From Telmatactis stephensoni (taxonomy: Eukaryota > Cnidaria > Anthozoa > Actiniaria > Isophelliidae), in NCBI GenBank assembly GCA_029948255.1, contig JALIZF010001808.1, forward strand, positions 248,001-312,000: a DNA stretch of 64,000 nucleotides. Reading direction: 5' to 3'. This document shows positions 38,883-50,700 of this stretch, piece after piece; position 1 is the stretch's first letter, and every line of letters begins with the position of its first letter. Both the position numbers and the translations under genes were made by a program. Below the pieces are notes generated by a model that ran no database searches, was not told the origin of the DNA, and saw only the letters and a program-made list of their open reading frames with translations.

Positions 38883-40379
38883 AATATACCAATTGTTATA
38901 TAAACGTGATCTTTGTAATTAGCCTAAATGTCACGTAAATGCGATTTGGCTGTATGTGCATAGGCAAAAGAAAATTGTTTATTATCAAGGCTCTGTACCA
39001 AGGGTAGGGGCTGCGCATGAACAAACCTATTCTAGTGTCGTCTTATATAAAGGAGCACTTGGATCAAAATCAATGAAATTTGTCAATGACTTGAAACTCA
39101 GTGAAACCTATGTATACGGCACCAATAATCACCATGAAGCAACATTTTCTTCACATCCAAAAGAGACGGATAAAATTGTCAAGGTTTTTAGCATTTAAAT
39201 TGTGAGTACAAATGACGTCATGATGACGTCGATTACTCAACCCTATTGTTCTTTTAGGTTTTGACCCAAAATTTCTCTGTGATAATGAGCTTAAAATGTA
39301 GATTTTTTTGTCGAAGATTTAGCTGGTTATTTAACTATATTAATCTTCATATAGAAATAATCAGTTTATAATTTTCACCGATTTTCATCCAAGTGGGCCT
39401 TTAAGGTGCATCCTATTTGGTATAAATGGCCAAATATTTCCGTGAAAATGAAAATTGTAATTTGTCACGCTGAATTGGGAGAACATTGTCACGCAATAGA
39501 GTAAGGCTGCCAACTCATGGGTTCCCTGTGTATCAATGAATCAAGAACAAGACTAAAGTGATTTCAATGACTGTCACCGCATCCACCTTTATTAGTAGAA
39601 TTATTCGCGTTACAAACTTTGTATGTACGGGAATCTTAACGCACCGTTACAAAATTACTTTAAATCGTCGTACCGTAATTTACGCACGGTTATTGTTGAC
39701 GGACGTAACGGTACGCTCACGTAACCGACATACAGAATTTGATAAGAAATACGATAACCTGGCGTACGTAATTAAAATCAGTTTGGCTTGTGTATTACAC
39801 ACGTATCGCCAAAGCGTTAAATTGACTATCCGCACGTCTTACGCAAATAATGACGCAAATATGACCTACCAAACGTTTATACGTTACTGGTCATATTTCA
39901 CTAACGTAAAATGCCATGTTACAGGCGATTTCTTTTAATAGCGTATATAATCATTTATTACGGATAATCTGTGTAACTGTATTGACGTAATACCGACATA
40001 CGTTACGGAGATTCAATTATTAATTGTTTCTAAAATCCTACTTTACGGATAATTCGGAAACTAACGTAAATACCCTACGTAACTGCGGAGAATCAACTCC
40101 TGATCAAAACGCTGCTCAACAGCAACAAGAACCGACTAATAGACGATTTTTAAATAACCTCAATAGTTTTGATTTATAACATTTTGTCTTACCAATGATC
40201 TAATTGAGCGTACAAAATCTTTATGAAGAAATTTACTTGACTTGTTCCCAGTCCCCATAGATAACGGCCGTCATCACGTGACGTGTTCAAATGGATCACG
40301 TGACTATCATATCAAGTTCACTTCGGCAAGCTTGACCCCAAGATGATCAAAACCGAACCATTCCCCAAGACTGTCGAAC

Positions 40380-40560
40380 AATGGTAACGAATTGCTGGGT
40401 TTCATCCGTTCCTTTGGGAATCAAAAGACAATACAGCGGTCGGCCATGGTGGATGAACGAACAAGAGAATCTTTTGTTGAAGTTCATCCAAGATGGCTGC
40501 CGTGACGTCACATGCAACCCAGCAATACGTTTGTCACTAAGGTTGTACAAACATCTGCGT
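40380..40560. repeat. Palindromic MITE-like element (AATTGCTGGGTT ends)
   Basis: The left end AACGAATTGCTGGGTT (40387-40402) is inverted at the right as AACCCAGCAATACGTTT (40516-40532). Inner words also pair (CATGGTGGATGAACGAAC against GTTCATCCAAGATGG). It is about 150-180 bp long with no coding. Confidence 0.5.
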
Positions 40561-41849
40561 AGGCCTCTATAGCAATGCTCACTTCTCATTCATGTGCCAA
40601 CCAAAGATCGATTGGCTTGCTTTTTGAAAGAAACTAGTGAAAAGCTATTGTGAAAATGGTTGGCACATTAGCATTACAGTATGTTTGTAAACATTGACAA
40701 GCGCTACACTATTGTTTAGCATCCTATTACAAAGTGCATATCATATATCCGTGAAACAAAACTAAATAGTTGCACTACTTATTTAGGCCACGTTTGTACT
40801 TTAAGCATCCCGTTTACAAGAAGAAACAGTATTCCTGGTTCGAGTCAACTCTTCTGCTTGTGTACCAGGGGAAATGAGTTTGCCATAGTATTTAGTGCGT
40901 TAGGATTATCAAATAATGACACAAATAGTTTGAATTCTTTTAGAATTTCTACCAGTTACATCTTAATAAAATTCTAGTGTAAACGAGTTAAATGAAACTA
41001 AAGATTGTTGCGCACTTAATACTACAATTGTTGTTTCACTGATATAATGCATGCACTCTGCTGCTCTTTTTTTTACAATGCAACATCAAGTAGCATTTTA
41101 GTTTAACCAATTGTAGAATGTTCTGTTCAATTTATAAGAATTGAAAAACGTGAAAAAGAGAACTTCCCACGTTAATCTGACCATTAAAATCAAAGTCTTT
41201 TGTAAATACAGAGGGAACACGGAAATAAAAACTAAAAACAAGTTTAAAAGGATAAACCTTATTTGACTGACATTCTTGTTGTCCATGTTCCATATATTGA
41301 ACACAATCATAAATATTATTTTGCATACTAGTCTACTGCATTTATATATTACAACGCTCTGACCATTTTTATATACGGCTTTTTACAGCTAAATTTATAA
41401 TATATTTCTTTATCACCAACCCCTGCCCTCATACTATAACATCCTTCTAATCTAGATATTATAAGCCAACTATTATTTATATATGTATATTCTACTGTTG
41501 ACTCGATACTTTGTTATGTATATATATGTATATTTTAAAAGCTGGATATCTTATGTGTTATTATAATTATTATATCCTTTAGAACTGTCTTGGACGAATG
41601 GTTTCTCCCCGTAGAACGCTATCTACTGCATTGTATGAATGCCTAGAATTTGAGTCGTGGGAGGCAACCTGTAGCGTTATTACGATCGCTTGAAGGGTCC
41701 GTACTACAACACAGAGGCATAGAGTTAGAGATGAGTATGTCCGACGTTGGAATGCCAGGATACGAACGATGAATGGATGTTTAGCATCGTAATGATGGCC
41801 ACCAGTTTAAGATGTTAATAGGTTAACAAGCGTAGCACCAACACCTTCG

Positions 41850-42065
41850 TAATTAGACCTCATTAAACAGGTCATAACCTCTCCATATCGACCACTTGGA
41901 TCTGATCCCATGATCTCAGTAAGACCTCGCTAAACAGATCACTAGAGTAAAACCCCACCAAATCGACCACATGTAACCAGATCTGATCTAAAGATATCAG
42001 ATATCACTAAATTGGCTACTACAGTAAAACCTCATCATATCGAACGGTTATTATCCCACTGACAG
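41850..42065. repeat. Repeated TIR-like words (AGTAAAACC...CGACCAC)
   Basis: Four related segments: CCTCATTAAACAGGTCATAA and CCATATCGACCACTTGGATC near 41858-41905, AAGACCTCGCTAAACAGATC near 41922, AGTAAAACCCCACCAAATCG near 41947, and AGTAAAACCTCATCATATCG near 42023. The pattern resembles terminal repeats of Tc1/pogo-like non-autonomous elements. No transposase is present. Confidence 0.4.
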
Positions 42066-42204
42066 CTGTTAGTCCCTTCACATCCAGCAATAATACTCTC
42101 CAATTCAACTACTATACTACAGCGAAATCAGTTTGGCTCCAACCTCTCTTCGAACACTATGTTAGAAATGTCATCTTGGGTTAAGCTTTAGGCAAGCAGT
42201 ATTT

Positions 42205-42233
42205 GTCGCCATGGCAACAGGTATATGACGTCA
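42205..42233. promoter_or_regulatory. X-box (RFX-type) and palindromic CRE
   Basis: GTCGCCATGGCAAC at 42205-42218 fits the RFX X-box consensus (GTNRCC then RGYAAC). A full TGACGTCA cAMP-response palindrome follows at 42226-42233. They lie about 240 bp beyond the kinase stop codon. Binding is inferred from sequence only. Confidence 0.4.
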
Positions 42234-42473
42234 CTCAATGACGTACAAGATCAGCCAACCAACTCCAAAGTACAGTTCATTTCCCAAGCAAGATACCATC
42301 GATATGCATTTGCAGATTTCTTTAATAATTGTTTGTATGATTGATTCTTTGAATTAGAAATCACGTAGAATCATTTTTAGAATTCGAAGGCCAGTGACGG
42401 CATCAAGTATTAGCGAATAGTAAGAACGCAATAATAAATAAGCTGAGAGTAGGTAACGCATGGTCTCCACTCA

Positions 42474-44721
42474 CTAGATTTCACTCTCTAGCTCTGGATC
42501 TCGGTTGTTTTTTCTTTTAAAGAAGAACGACGACTTGGCTGGAGGTGGGCCTTGTAACATTGGCACCATATTCTTGTGTGTGATTTTTACCTGGGGATAT
42601 TAATAGGTTTAGTATGAAGAACAAGTTACAAGTAAAATACTCTGTCCCATGACCAGACTACCAAATTTAACTTTTACACAGACAAACCCGAGTAGTCTAG
42701 GGATTTGCGGCGAAGACGCACAAAGCGAACCCATACGCACTTGAAGATCGATTTGGGAGGAGAGCAACTTTATGATGAAATAAGTAGCAAAATACTTACA
42801 GTGGCAGACGGTTGCATCCAAGGCTCACCATCAATTTGCATAGGGAATAATCTCTTTGTCCTAGAATTCACACAAACAATCAAACAGTTTTTATCAACAT
42901 CATCATTTTATCATCATCATCATTATCATCATCATCATAAAAAACAAAAGGAAAAAGAATCAATGTCTTACTTGATTTCAATAGTAGAGCACTGTGCTAA
43001 TCTCAGTCCATGTGCTCTCACTCCTCCAATGATCTGAGCTACAAATAGCGTGCTCTCCAGACCAACAACTTCTAGCTGACCATCACCGATATCTAAACAA
43101 TAAACAAAGCAGTTCATTAGCGTCTTGATTCAAGAAGTGTAAAAACATTAACAGAGTCATGCAAGTAGCTCGACACATGGACCCCCTCGATGAGCGTTAC
43201 GCTCTTGGGGTTAATGTTGAGGCAAAATATGCTTAAATAAAAAAAAAGTAGCTCGATAGCCTATAAAGATTCCCTCTTCTTTCATGAAGACTCGACAATC
43301 ATTGAAAGAGCAATTAAAAACGTACTCTTGGACGACATATGGAGTTATACAATGAGAAGATGGATGGGGGTAAAGGAAGGTAAAACAGAAGAACACCCAT
43401 GAAGGACCACCTCTCCGCGACCTCTTTTCATGGTGGTCGCTCGTCACTGGCTTGTTAATTCTATCTCGTTACCTTGTACGGCCCAAGCCAGATCGTTATC
43501 TTTGCTACCGCCTTTACCACGAGATTTTTTGTTCTTCTTCTTGTCAGTATCCCCCCATAGATTAGCCCCGCCATAATAACTGGGGATGTTGACTATAGCA
43601 ATGCCTTCCAGTTGAGGAAGTTCGAGTGGTACGCCATCACACTGAAATAACCAAGCATTTCAGTACATAATCAATGAGCTTTGTCCTACGCAGGATCCGA
43701 TACTGGAAATATATCACGTGACATATAAACTCATCACGAGACAACATAAACCAGCACGTGACAACCAAAGATTCACGTGACAACTTAGAGTGAATGTATC
43801 GCGTGATGTACAGGCACATCGCATGGCTTATTCATTACGTGACATACCAGAATCACGTGATCGCTAACCATGACTTCCTCATCACGTGACGTGAGGAATA
43901 TCACGTGACTGCTAACAATCGTTATTTATCGCGTGACATATCAAAGTATTACGTGACTACTTACAATGGTTTTTATCGCGTGACATATCAAAGTATTACG
44001 TGACTACTTACAATAACTTCGATGGCTTCATGTAAATTCTTACATGTTGCAGACAAAGTCTCTGCAGTACCACATTCAAAATATCGGAACTTGTTTTTAA
44101 GTCTGAAAAATAAACATCAAACATTGATCAACAAATGCAAAGAGTTACTCAAAAGGAGACTGGCATATATTTTACTTTTCTTACAGCATTAGGCTATGTT
44201 CACACAAATCCAAATACATTTCTAAACGTATCTTTATTGCTACGGTTAAAACTTTCCGTCCACACTAACGCGACGGTTTTCTTTTTATCCAAAGTGCGAA
44301 AATGGACCATAAGGGATATGCTTTCACATTTATCATGATTAGAATAGCCTTACTTATAAAAGCAATTGCACCAAGTGTCCAAACTTGCAGCGCGCAACGT
44401 TGTAGAAAAAGTTGCAGATACAGAAACAGAACTCGATTCTTCTTCTTCTGCAACCGTTGTGCGCAAAGTAATAACATAGAATACGTCACCTGCTGTTGAA
44501 TTTCTCAGGATTTTTTTCCCGTTGTAAATGAAATTTAAGCCCAATAGACGCATCCTAAAATAGAATGAAACAAGACATCAATTGGTTTGAGAACAAACAT
44601 TGGATGAAATGATAAGAATTGCGTCCTTACCACTCCAATTGAGAAGTAGTTGTTTATAATATTAAGTGGAGGGGAGTCACCAGTCTCTGATGTATCTACG
44701 TCTGTTACGTCTATTTGCCAT
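42474..44721 (-). CDS. DGKB: DGK exons: accessory domain and C-terminus
   Basis: Exon 44631-44721 ends INNYFSIGV, the classic start of the accessory domain. It continues through [20 protein letters not shown] (44490-44554), [15 protein letters not shown] (44012-44102), [20 protein letters not shown] (43473-43641), [10 protein letters not shown] and LRLAQCS (42972-43092), [12 protein letters not shown] (42800-42860) and a final exon with [14 protein letters not shown] and an acidic tail to TAG. Several normally conserved positions differ, for example FRYFEC where vertebrate type I enzymes have FWYFEF. The 43473-43641 exon carries a Lys-rich insert ([13 protein letters not shown]). Confidence 0.9.
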
Positions 44722-47700
44722 CTAGAAAAAAATAAATAAATAACTGTTTATTTAAATATCTAATGTGTTCTAGCGTTTGCGAACTAATTGGGGGACACTG
44801 TACTCTCACACACACTACCACTACATTTTATTATTCCATTCTGAGAGGGAGGAAAACCGGAGGACCCGGAGAAAACCCTGGAAGCAAGGGAGAGAACGAA
44901 CTAACAATCTTAAGCCACGTGATGCCCCGTTCTGGAATCGAAACCGGGACCACAGAGGTGACAGACCGGGCGCTTACACCGCTCGGCCACCTTTGCTTTC
45001 CAAACCTTCAAATTATTCTACAGTCAGTACGACAGTTTAACAATATTTCTAAAACGTTTTTAATTTCAAGCTCATTCCAAGCGCTGCTGGATTTCTCTCT
45101 TTTGCAATGAAGAGAGATTTTTAAAAAGCAATTTACCTGTCCAGACTAACAACTGTCCCTTTTTGTATCTGTGTCAGAACCTTGGATATGCTACCACCTT
45201 CGTATCCTAGGTGAACAACAAACATATCAGTTTGATTCAATGTAGACGCATTTCTGCGCATGCTCATCTAGGTACTCATCATCCCACATGGACACAAACA
45301 TCCCACATGGATTAGTATGAAGAAAAAAACAAAAATGGTCTGCCTACCTCCTCCCCATCTCAAACACCGCGATAAATCATTGCCAGTTCCTAAAAATATA
45401 TCAACAAAGTTAATGTAATAAATGAACAACAATAAACTAAGGATTCGCAGCAACCAAAATCAGGTCAAGGAAAAATACAACAGTTTTTATTCACCTAAAG
45501 GAAGGATTGCCACGGGAGGACGAACTCTCATTTGGAGACGATCTGTTAAGATAAAAAAAGACAACCATTTTAATTATGTAGTCTTCTTGGAAATTAGAAT
45601 TTAAACATAAAAGCATATCAAACAATTGTATGTCGTTCGTGTGGGATCCCTGTGTTTTTGAGAATCGGGCTCCCTTTATCTACATACGGGGTATTCACAA
45701 GATGGCGGTGTTAAGTAGTCTTTTCGCTATCACTTCTGTAAGTTTTGGGCGATTTTGGGCTTTAAAAACCAAGAAAAACACCAAAAAAGAGTTCAAACGT
45801 ACTTCCAAATAAGGTAAGATTACCATATATGGATGTGAATACGAACGACAGGTTTTTTAAGGCAATTGTTTGATATGGATTGTACATTGTGTGCCGTAAC
45901 CTTGCCCGCGTGCCGTCACCGTTTGTCGTTGTTTAAAAGCTACGTTTCATGCGTTCCCCTTCGTCCTCTCCCTGAGAAGCCCTTCCTGCTTGGGCTACCT
46001 GTGTTTTTCAACACATTAAACCCGTTCTATTGGCAGAGTATTATGGTGCCAGCAACACATCAAGTCAGCGGTCTTACCTATAGTAGATAGGACCCAGCCT
46101 ACTGTACCATCACCTCCACAACAAAGAATTCGACATCCGGCAACGTTTTGGAAGAATTTCAAGCTGCATAAAGAATAAATAGATGTCAATACACATGTAA
46201 AGGTCAAATCAAAGATAACAGAACAAACTTACCCTGGGGCAGGGCCACCTTCACCCAAATTAAAAACTTGTCTTGGATTCAGAAGATATTGAAATTTATG
46301 AAGAAGTCTGGAAACATAACGTAGATAATCAACTTCTCTATAATTTAAGAGGACGTCTTCTAAGCACTCTTGGGACAGCTAAACTTTGCTGTCTTTCGCC
46401 ACCTTAGAGTTTAGGTGCTGTAAAAATAGCACGCAGCGACTTTGGGGGATCAGTACCTTATAGAGGCTCAATCTCCAGCCGTAAAAGTTTCGTTCGTCTA
46501 AGTTACAGGACGCACGGATCCACAACGGCTGGAGACAAAGACTACACTTTCCCTGGACGTCTGACTGCTATTTTGGCAAGCAACTGTATACTGAAAAGAT
46601 ATCGTAATGCATTGACATAAAATGACGTGTGTGTTAGTGGGCGTTGTACCTTGATCCTTGTCGACCGCCACTCTTTGGGTTGATGAACACAGCTAATGGA
46701 TGAGTACCAGATAACGGCGTGATCTGACAAACAAATCAGTATCGTTTTAACTGATATTCGTTAAATAAACAAAGTCCGGTCGATTCTGTGAAATGATGAG
46801 CAGTAAGGTGGATGAGGGGTGGGTATGAGGTACATGTTGAGAAGATTACCGACGATAGAGCAGTTTTCGTACGGCACGGTTACGGTACGGCAAGACTACA
46901 GTTCGGCACGGTTACGGTACGGAACGATTACTGCACTCAATGGTTACGGTACGGAACGGTTACGGAACGGGACGGTTACGGCTGGAATTTCCAATGTTTT
47001 TATAGATATCACGGTACTGACACGGTCACGACACGGTGCGATCCGTTTCACACTTACACGAAATCTGCTCGAAGTCATGCGAGTAAGTACGTCTAAGGAG
47101 AACATGCTCTTTTAAGGGGGAATAGATTGGAAAACCTATATCAGCGACGACATAGAGAACCATACGGAAAATGCAGTTACGCCCTCGCATCTTACCACCC
47201 ATACGAAAAGCTTATGTTCTTTTTTCACTACTATACTATTAGTTTATTATTACTTCATTAGTTTTGTCTAAAGTTCCTACCTGCATAGGCATGCCTTCAA
47301 AACTGGCATATGAGTTGGCTTTCTTCTTTGGACTACCGACATCTGAGCTTGATCTTTTTCGGTCCTAATCGACAGAAATAACAAGCACTTTCAAATACAG
47401 ATGCACAACCCAGACAAGCTGATTTTGACTTAGGACTTACCAAACCAGCAGGCGAAATACTCGTAGGTGGAAGAATGTGATCTCGGTGATCGCCAAGGTT
47501 GCATTCTGGGGCGACATTTGTGGCACATTTATTGTGCGTCTAAAATTAGAATATCCATGTATAATAAAAACCTTAAAATAATCAAATATGTGCATAGTAA
47601 CTTAAGACCTCGACATACAATGGACCCTGTCTCGCAATTTTCCGCGCAGCAGGAGCGTTTTAGGGTGTTATGCCATTCAACTTTACCTGCAACATTCGCG

Positions 47701-50700
47701 AGACTGGTTAGATAGTGGATCCAGTTTCCATGTTTACAAAGGTTAACGGTAAACACAATTAACTAGCCACTAAAACCGTGTATCACCATGAACACAATGC
47801 AATTTGCCGCGCTCGACGTTGCATGCAACAGTTGTCAGGGTTCCCAGCCATTCTGAAATATTAAATTCCCTGACTTTTCCCTGACTTCGAGTGAAAATCT
47901 CAATTTCCCTGACCAAATAAAGAATTCCCTGACTTTTCCCTGACTGTGTTTTTCCCTGACTTTTCCTGGACCCCTGGGAACCCTGGTTGAATACACTACG
48001 AAATGTTTTACTGTTAATCGCAACTTGCAAGGAAGGTTGTATTGTGTCAAGGCCTTTACTATTGACGAAAAAAGTGTATGCATATCTTCAGGTGTGTGAT
48101 AGTATTTACACAATCTAATTAAGCAATATAAAACGCGCGCGCATGTCTCTGTACTGTGATATAAACACGATGGAAGATGTAGAGCAAGAGAAAAGCAAGC
48201 TTAGGAACACGAGGCGTAGCCGAGTGTTTCTCTTGCTTTTCGAGTGCTCTACATCTTCCAGAGTGTTTACATCACAGTACAGAGACATAAGCGATCGTTT
48301 TATATCGCTTTTATAAAATATATTCGACGTTTTTTGAGCGAGCCATGTCTCTGTCCTCTGATATAAACATGGTAGCCAGCCAATCAGCGCGCGCGTTATA
48401 TCTCGAATATTTTATAATTCAAAATAAAAACTGTGTGATACATTTCTAGGCACAATATACTATAGTATATTCAACATACCACCATTTGACACCAGGCACA
48501 GCGTAATCCTGTTAAACAGTTATTACTTTTGACAGTTTTGTTGCACTTAAAGCACCTCCCAGGACAGTTTCCCTCTACCCAGTGATGGTCCATACTCTAA
48601 TTGAACAAAGAAGAGCAACATTATTACTCGGATGAACGAAGAATTGGAGGAAAGGGAATGGAGGGAGGGAGGGAGGGAGGGAGAAAGGAAGGAAGGAAGG
48701 AAGGGAGGAAGGAAGGAAATGGAAATGAAGGGAAAAGAAAGGACGGAATGAAGGAAAAACAACTTTATCGTCACTTACCATTTTGCCTGTTCTTTTTGAT
48801 TTCACGTATGTGTTGATACAAGAGGCAGGTGCCCGCTGGACGCAGCGTTCGTGTACTGTATACTTGCAGACTGTAAGAATACAGCAAAGCCATTACTGAT
48901 ATTGCATTGAAAAGAGATTGCTGGGAGTTCTTTGAACAAAACGTTTGTATGTTATATAAACACGAAGAAACAAACTAACAATTCATCAAGGAAGATGTTT
49001 CTTGGGGTAAGAGCACTCTTCGTTTTAGTGAGAAACGATATTTGTTTGGGCCGTAACTGTGAGTGCGAATCCTGAACATTTCGAACTACTGTACCAGAAG
49101 TTTATTGCACTTTCCTTCCATTTAATAAGAGAGGGGCGAATGCCAGTGCCACAGGGTTTCAAGACAAAATTAATCGTTCATTATCATGTCAGTAACTTAC
49201 ACAAACACTGTAATCCTTGTTTACGACCAAATCCATTCAATGTGTTGTGACACATATTGCAGTAGGCTGGTCGGTTAAAATGTTTTTGGCGCCACTAAAA
49301 ATGTTAACAGAACATTGAAGGTCAATTATTGGAACGATGTTTAGACATTGGTCTAGCCTGCTCGACGCACTAACATTCTTGAGGCGCACTTAGTCGGTCC
49401 GGATCGAGTAAATGACCCTCACTTAGTTATAAGGATGAGAGAGAGAAGTCAAAATAAGCGTGGGAACTTGGGCAAGCCACACACTAACCAAATAAGCCAC
49501 AAATGCTCCTTAAGAAACAGAGAAAGAACAAGAAAAAGAGAGTGAAGTGATGAGAAGGGAGGAGAGGTGGAAGGAAAAGATAAAATGAACAATCAAAGCA
49601 GTGGTTATCGTACCTGATGTTGACCGTCATCCCGAATTTGCTGCAAAACAAAAACAAGTTATTTAATTGAAATATTATTATTCACATTTCTGGTGACTTT
49701 AAGGGCTTGCACTAGGGATGCACTAACACTTTTGCTTTCTTTCCTTGGGAATACACAACAACAACAAAAAACAAATCAAAAAACAAAACAAAAACAAACC
49801 AAACCAAACAAGGAAGTCAACCTGACCATAGCTCAAGTACGTACCGTTTCCAGACCAAGCAGTACTCGGAGAGGAATAGTTGTTAATCCACCTTTAATCC
49901 ATTCTTCTAGTGATATTGTACCATCACAGTCGTCGTCCAGCTCAACTAACATATCTCGTAGAATCTAGAACAAGTTCAAATCAGTTTGACACAACAACAT
50001 TGATTGGGATACCTGTGCTTTAAGTGTCTTTGAACAAAAGACAAGAAAACTTTCAAGCAAAATAATTCCAAGATTTTTCGCTTTTTTTTTTACTATCAGT
50101 TGAAAAGTATTCATTACTCTTTCTATGAAGAATAGCAATTGAAAGAAAATGTGCATCAGGTATATTTTGATAGTGTCTAAAAACGGGGAAACCCCGTCCA
50201 CTTTCATATCGTAGCCAAGACGTCTTAACCGTTTCTCTTATGCTTAGTCAATACGACGACACAGTTAATCATCATTTTTTTGCTTAAAAAAACTGGGCTA
50301 TTGAAAAAATGGCAAGAGCTATGACTAAGGGAAATGTAAATTAGCTTTTACTGAGTGGTAAAAAATAGCGCTCGACAAAACACTGCTTTGAATATGAAAC
50401 AAAAATAGACAAGAATGCGGAAAGCGATATATTGCTAAACAGTCATGGTTCGATAGAACGGGAAATTTCCCGGCCTTCGGGCTATTTGTTCACATGAACG
50501 GACAAGTGTTGTGGCCGAATTAATTATTTCATCGCTTTTAATAATTTTCTATGTTTATGTTCAGATTTTTAGGTGAGAGTATTTTAGCTATTTTGTTTGG
50601 GCTAGATGGAAAGAGTGAAGATGAGAGAGTGAATAGAACTGGCTTATAAAAATAAAAGCAGACAAATTAACCACAATACAGACGAGATCCAGTAAATAAA

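Larger units (their letters stand above)
36891..42473. other. Intergenic region between the esterase-like gene and the kinase gene
   Basis: No protein-coding gene is supported. Contents: GC-richer DNA near 37.9-38.3 kb with an ACCGGAAGTG motif (38290-38299); two copies of a CCAATCAGAGCGCGC motif (about 38805 and 38868); a tract dense in ACGTAA-like words (39560-40090); a palindromic element (40380-40560); repeated AGTAAAACC...TCGACCAC words (41850-42065); and an X-box plus CRE pair (42205-42233). Confidence 0.5.

Noticed and set aside
39558..39938. 126-residue plus-strand frame
   Set aside because: Lies in an ACGTAA-word-rich tract; no domain, no splice or promoter evidence.
44930..45000. 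Possible tRNA-Leu/Ser gene on the minus strand
   Set aside because: tRNA-like boxes continue into a SINE body; acceptor stem not paired.
49059..49250. 63-residue plus-strand frame with Cys/His residues
   Set aside because: It is the antisense shadow of the C1 exon 49201-49294 of the kinase.
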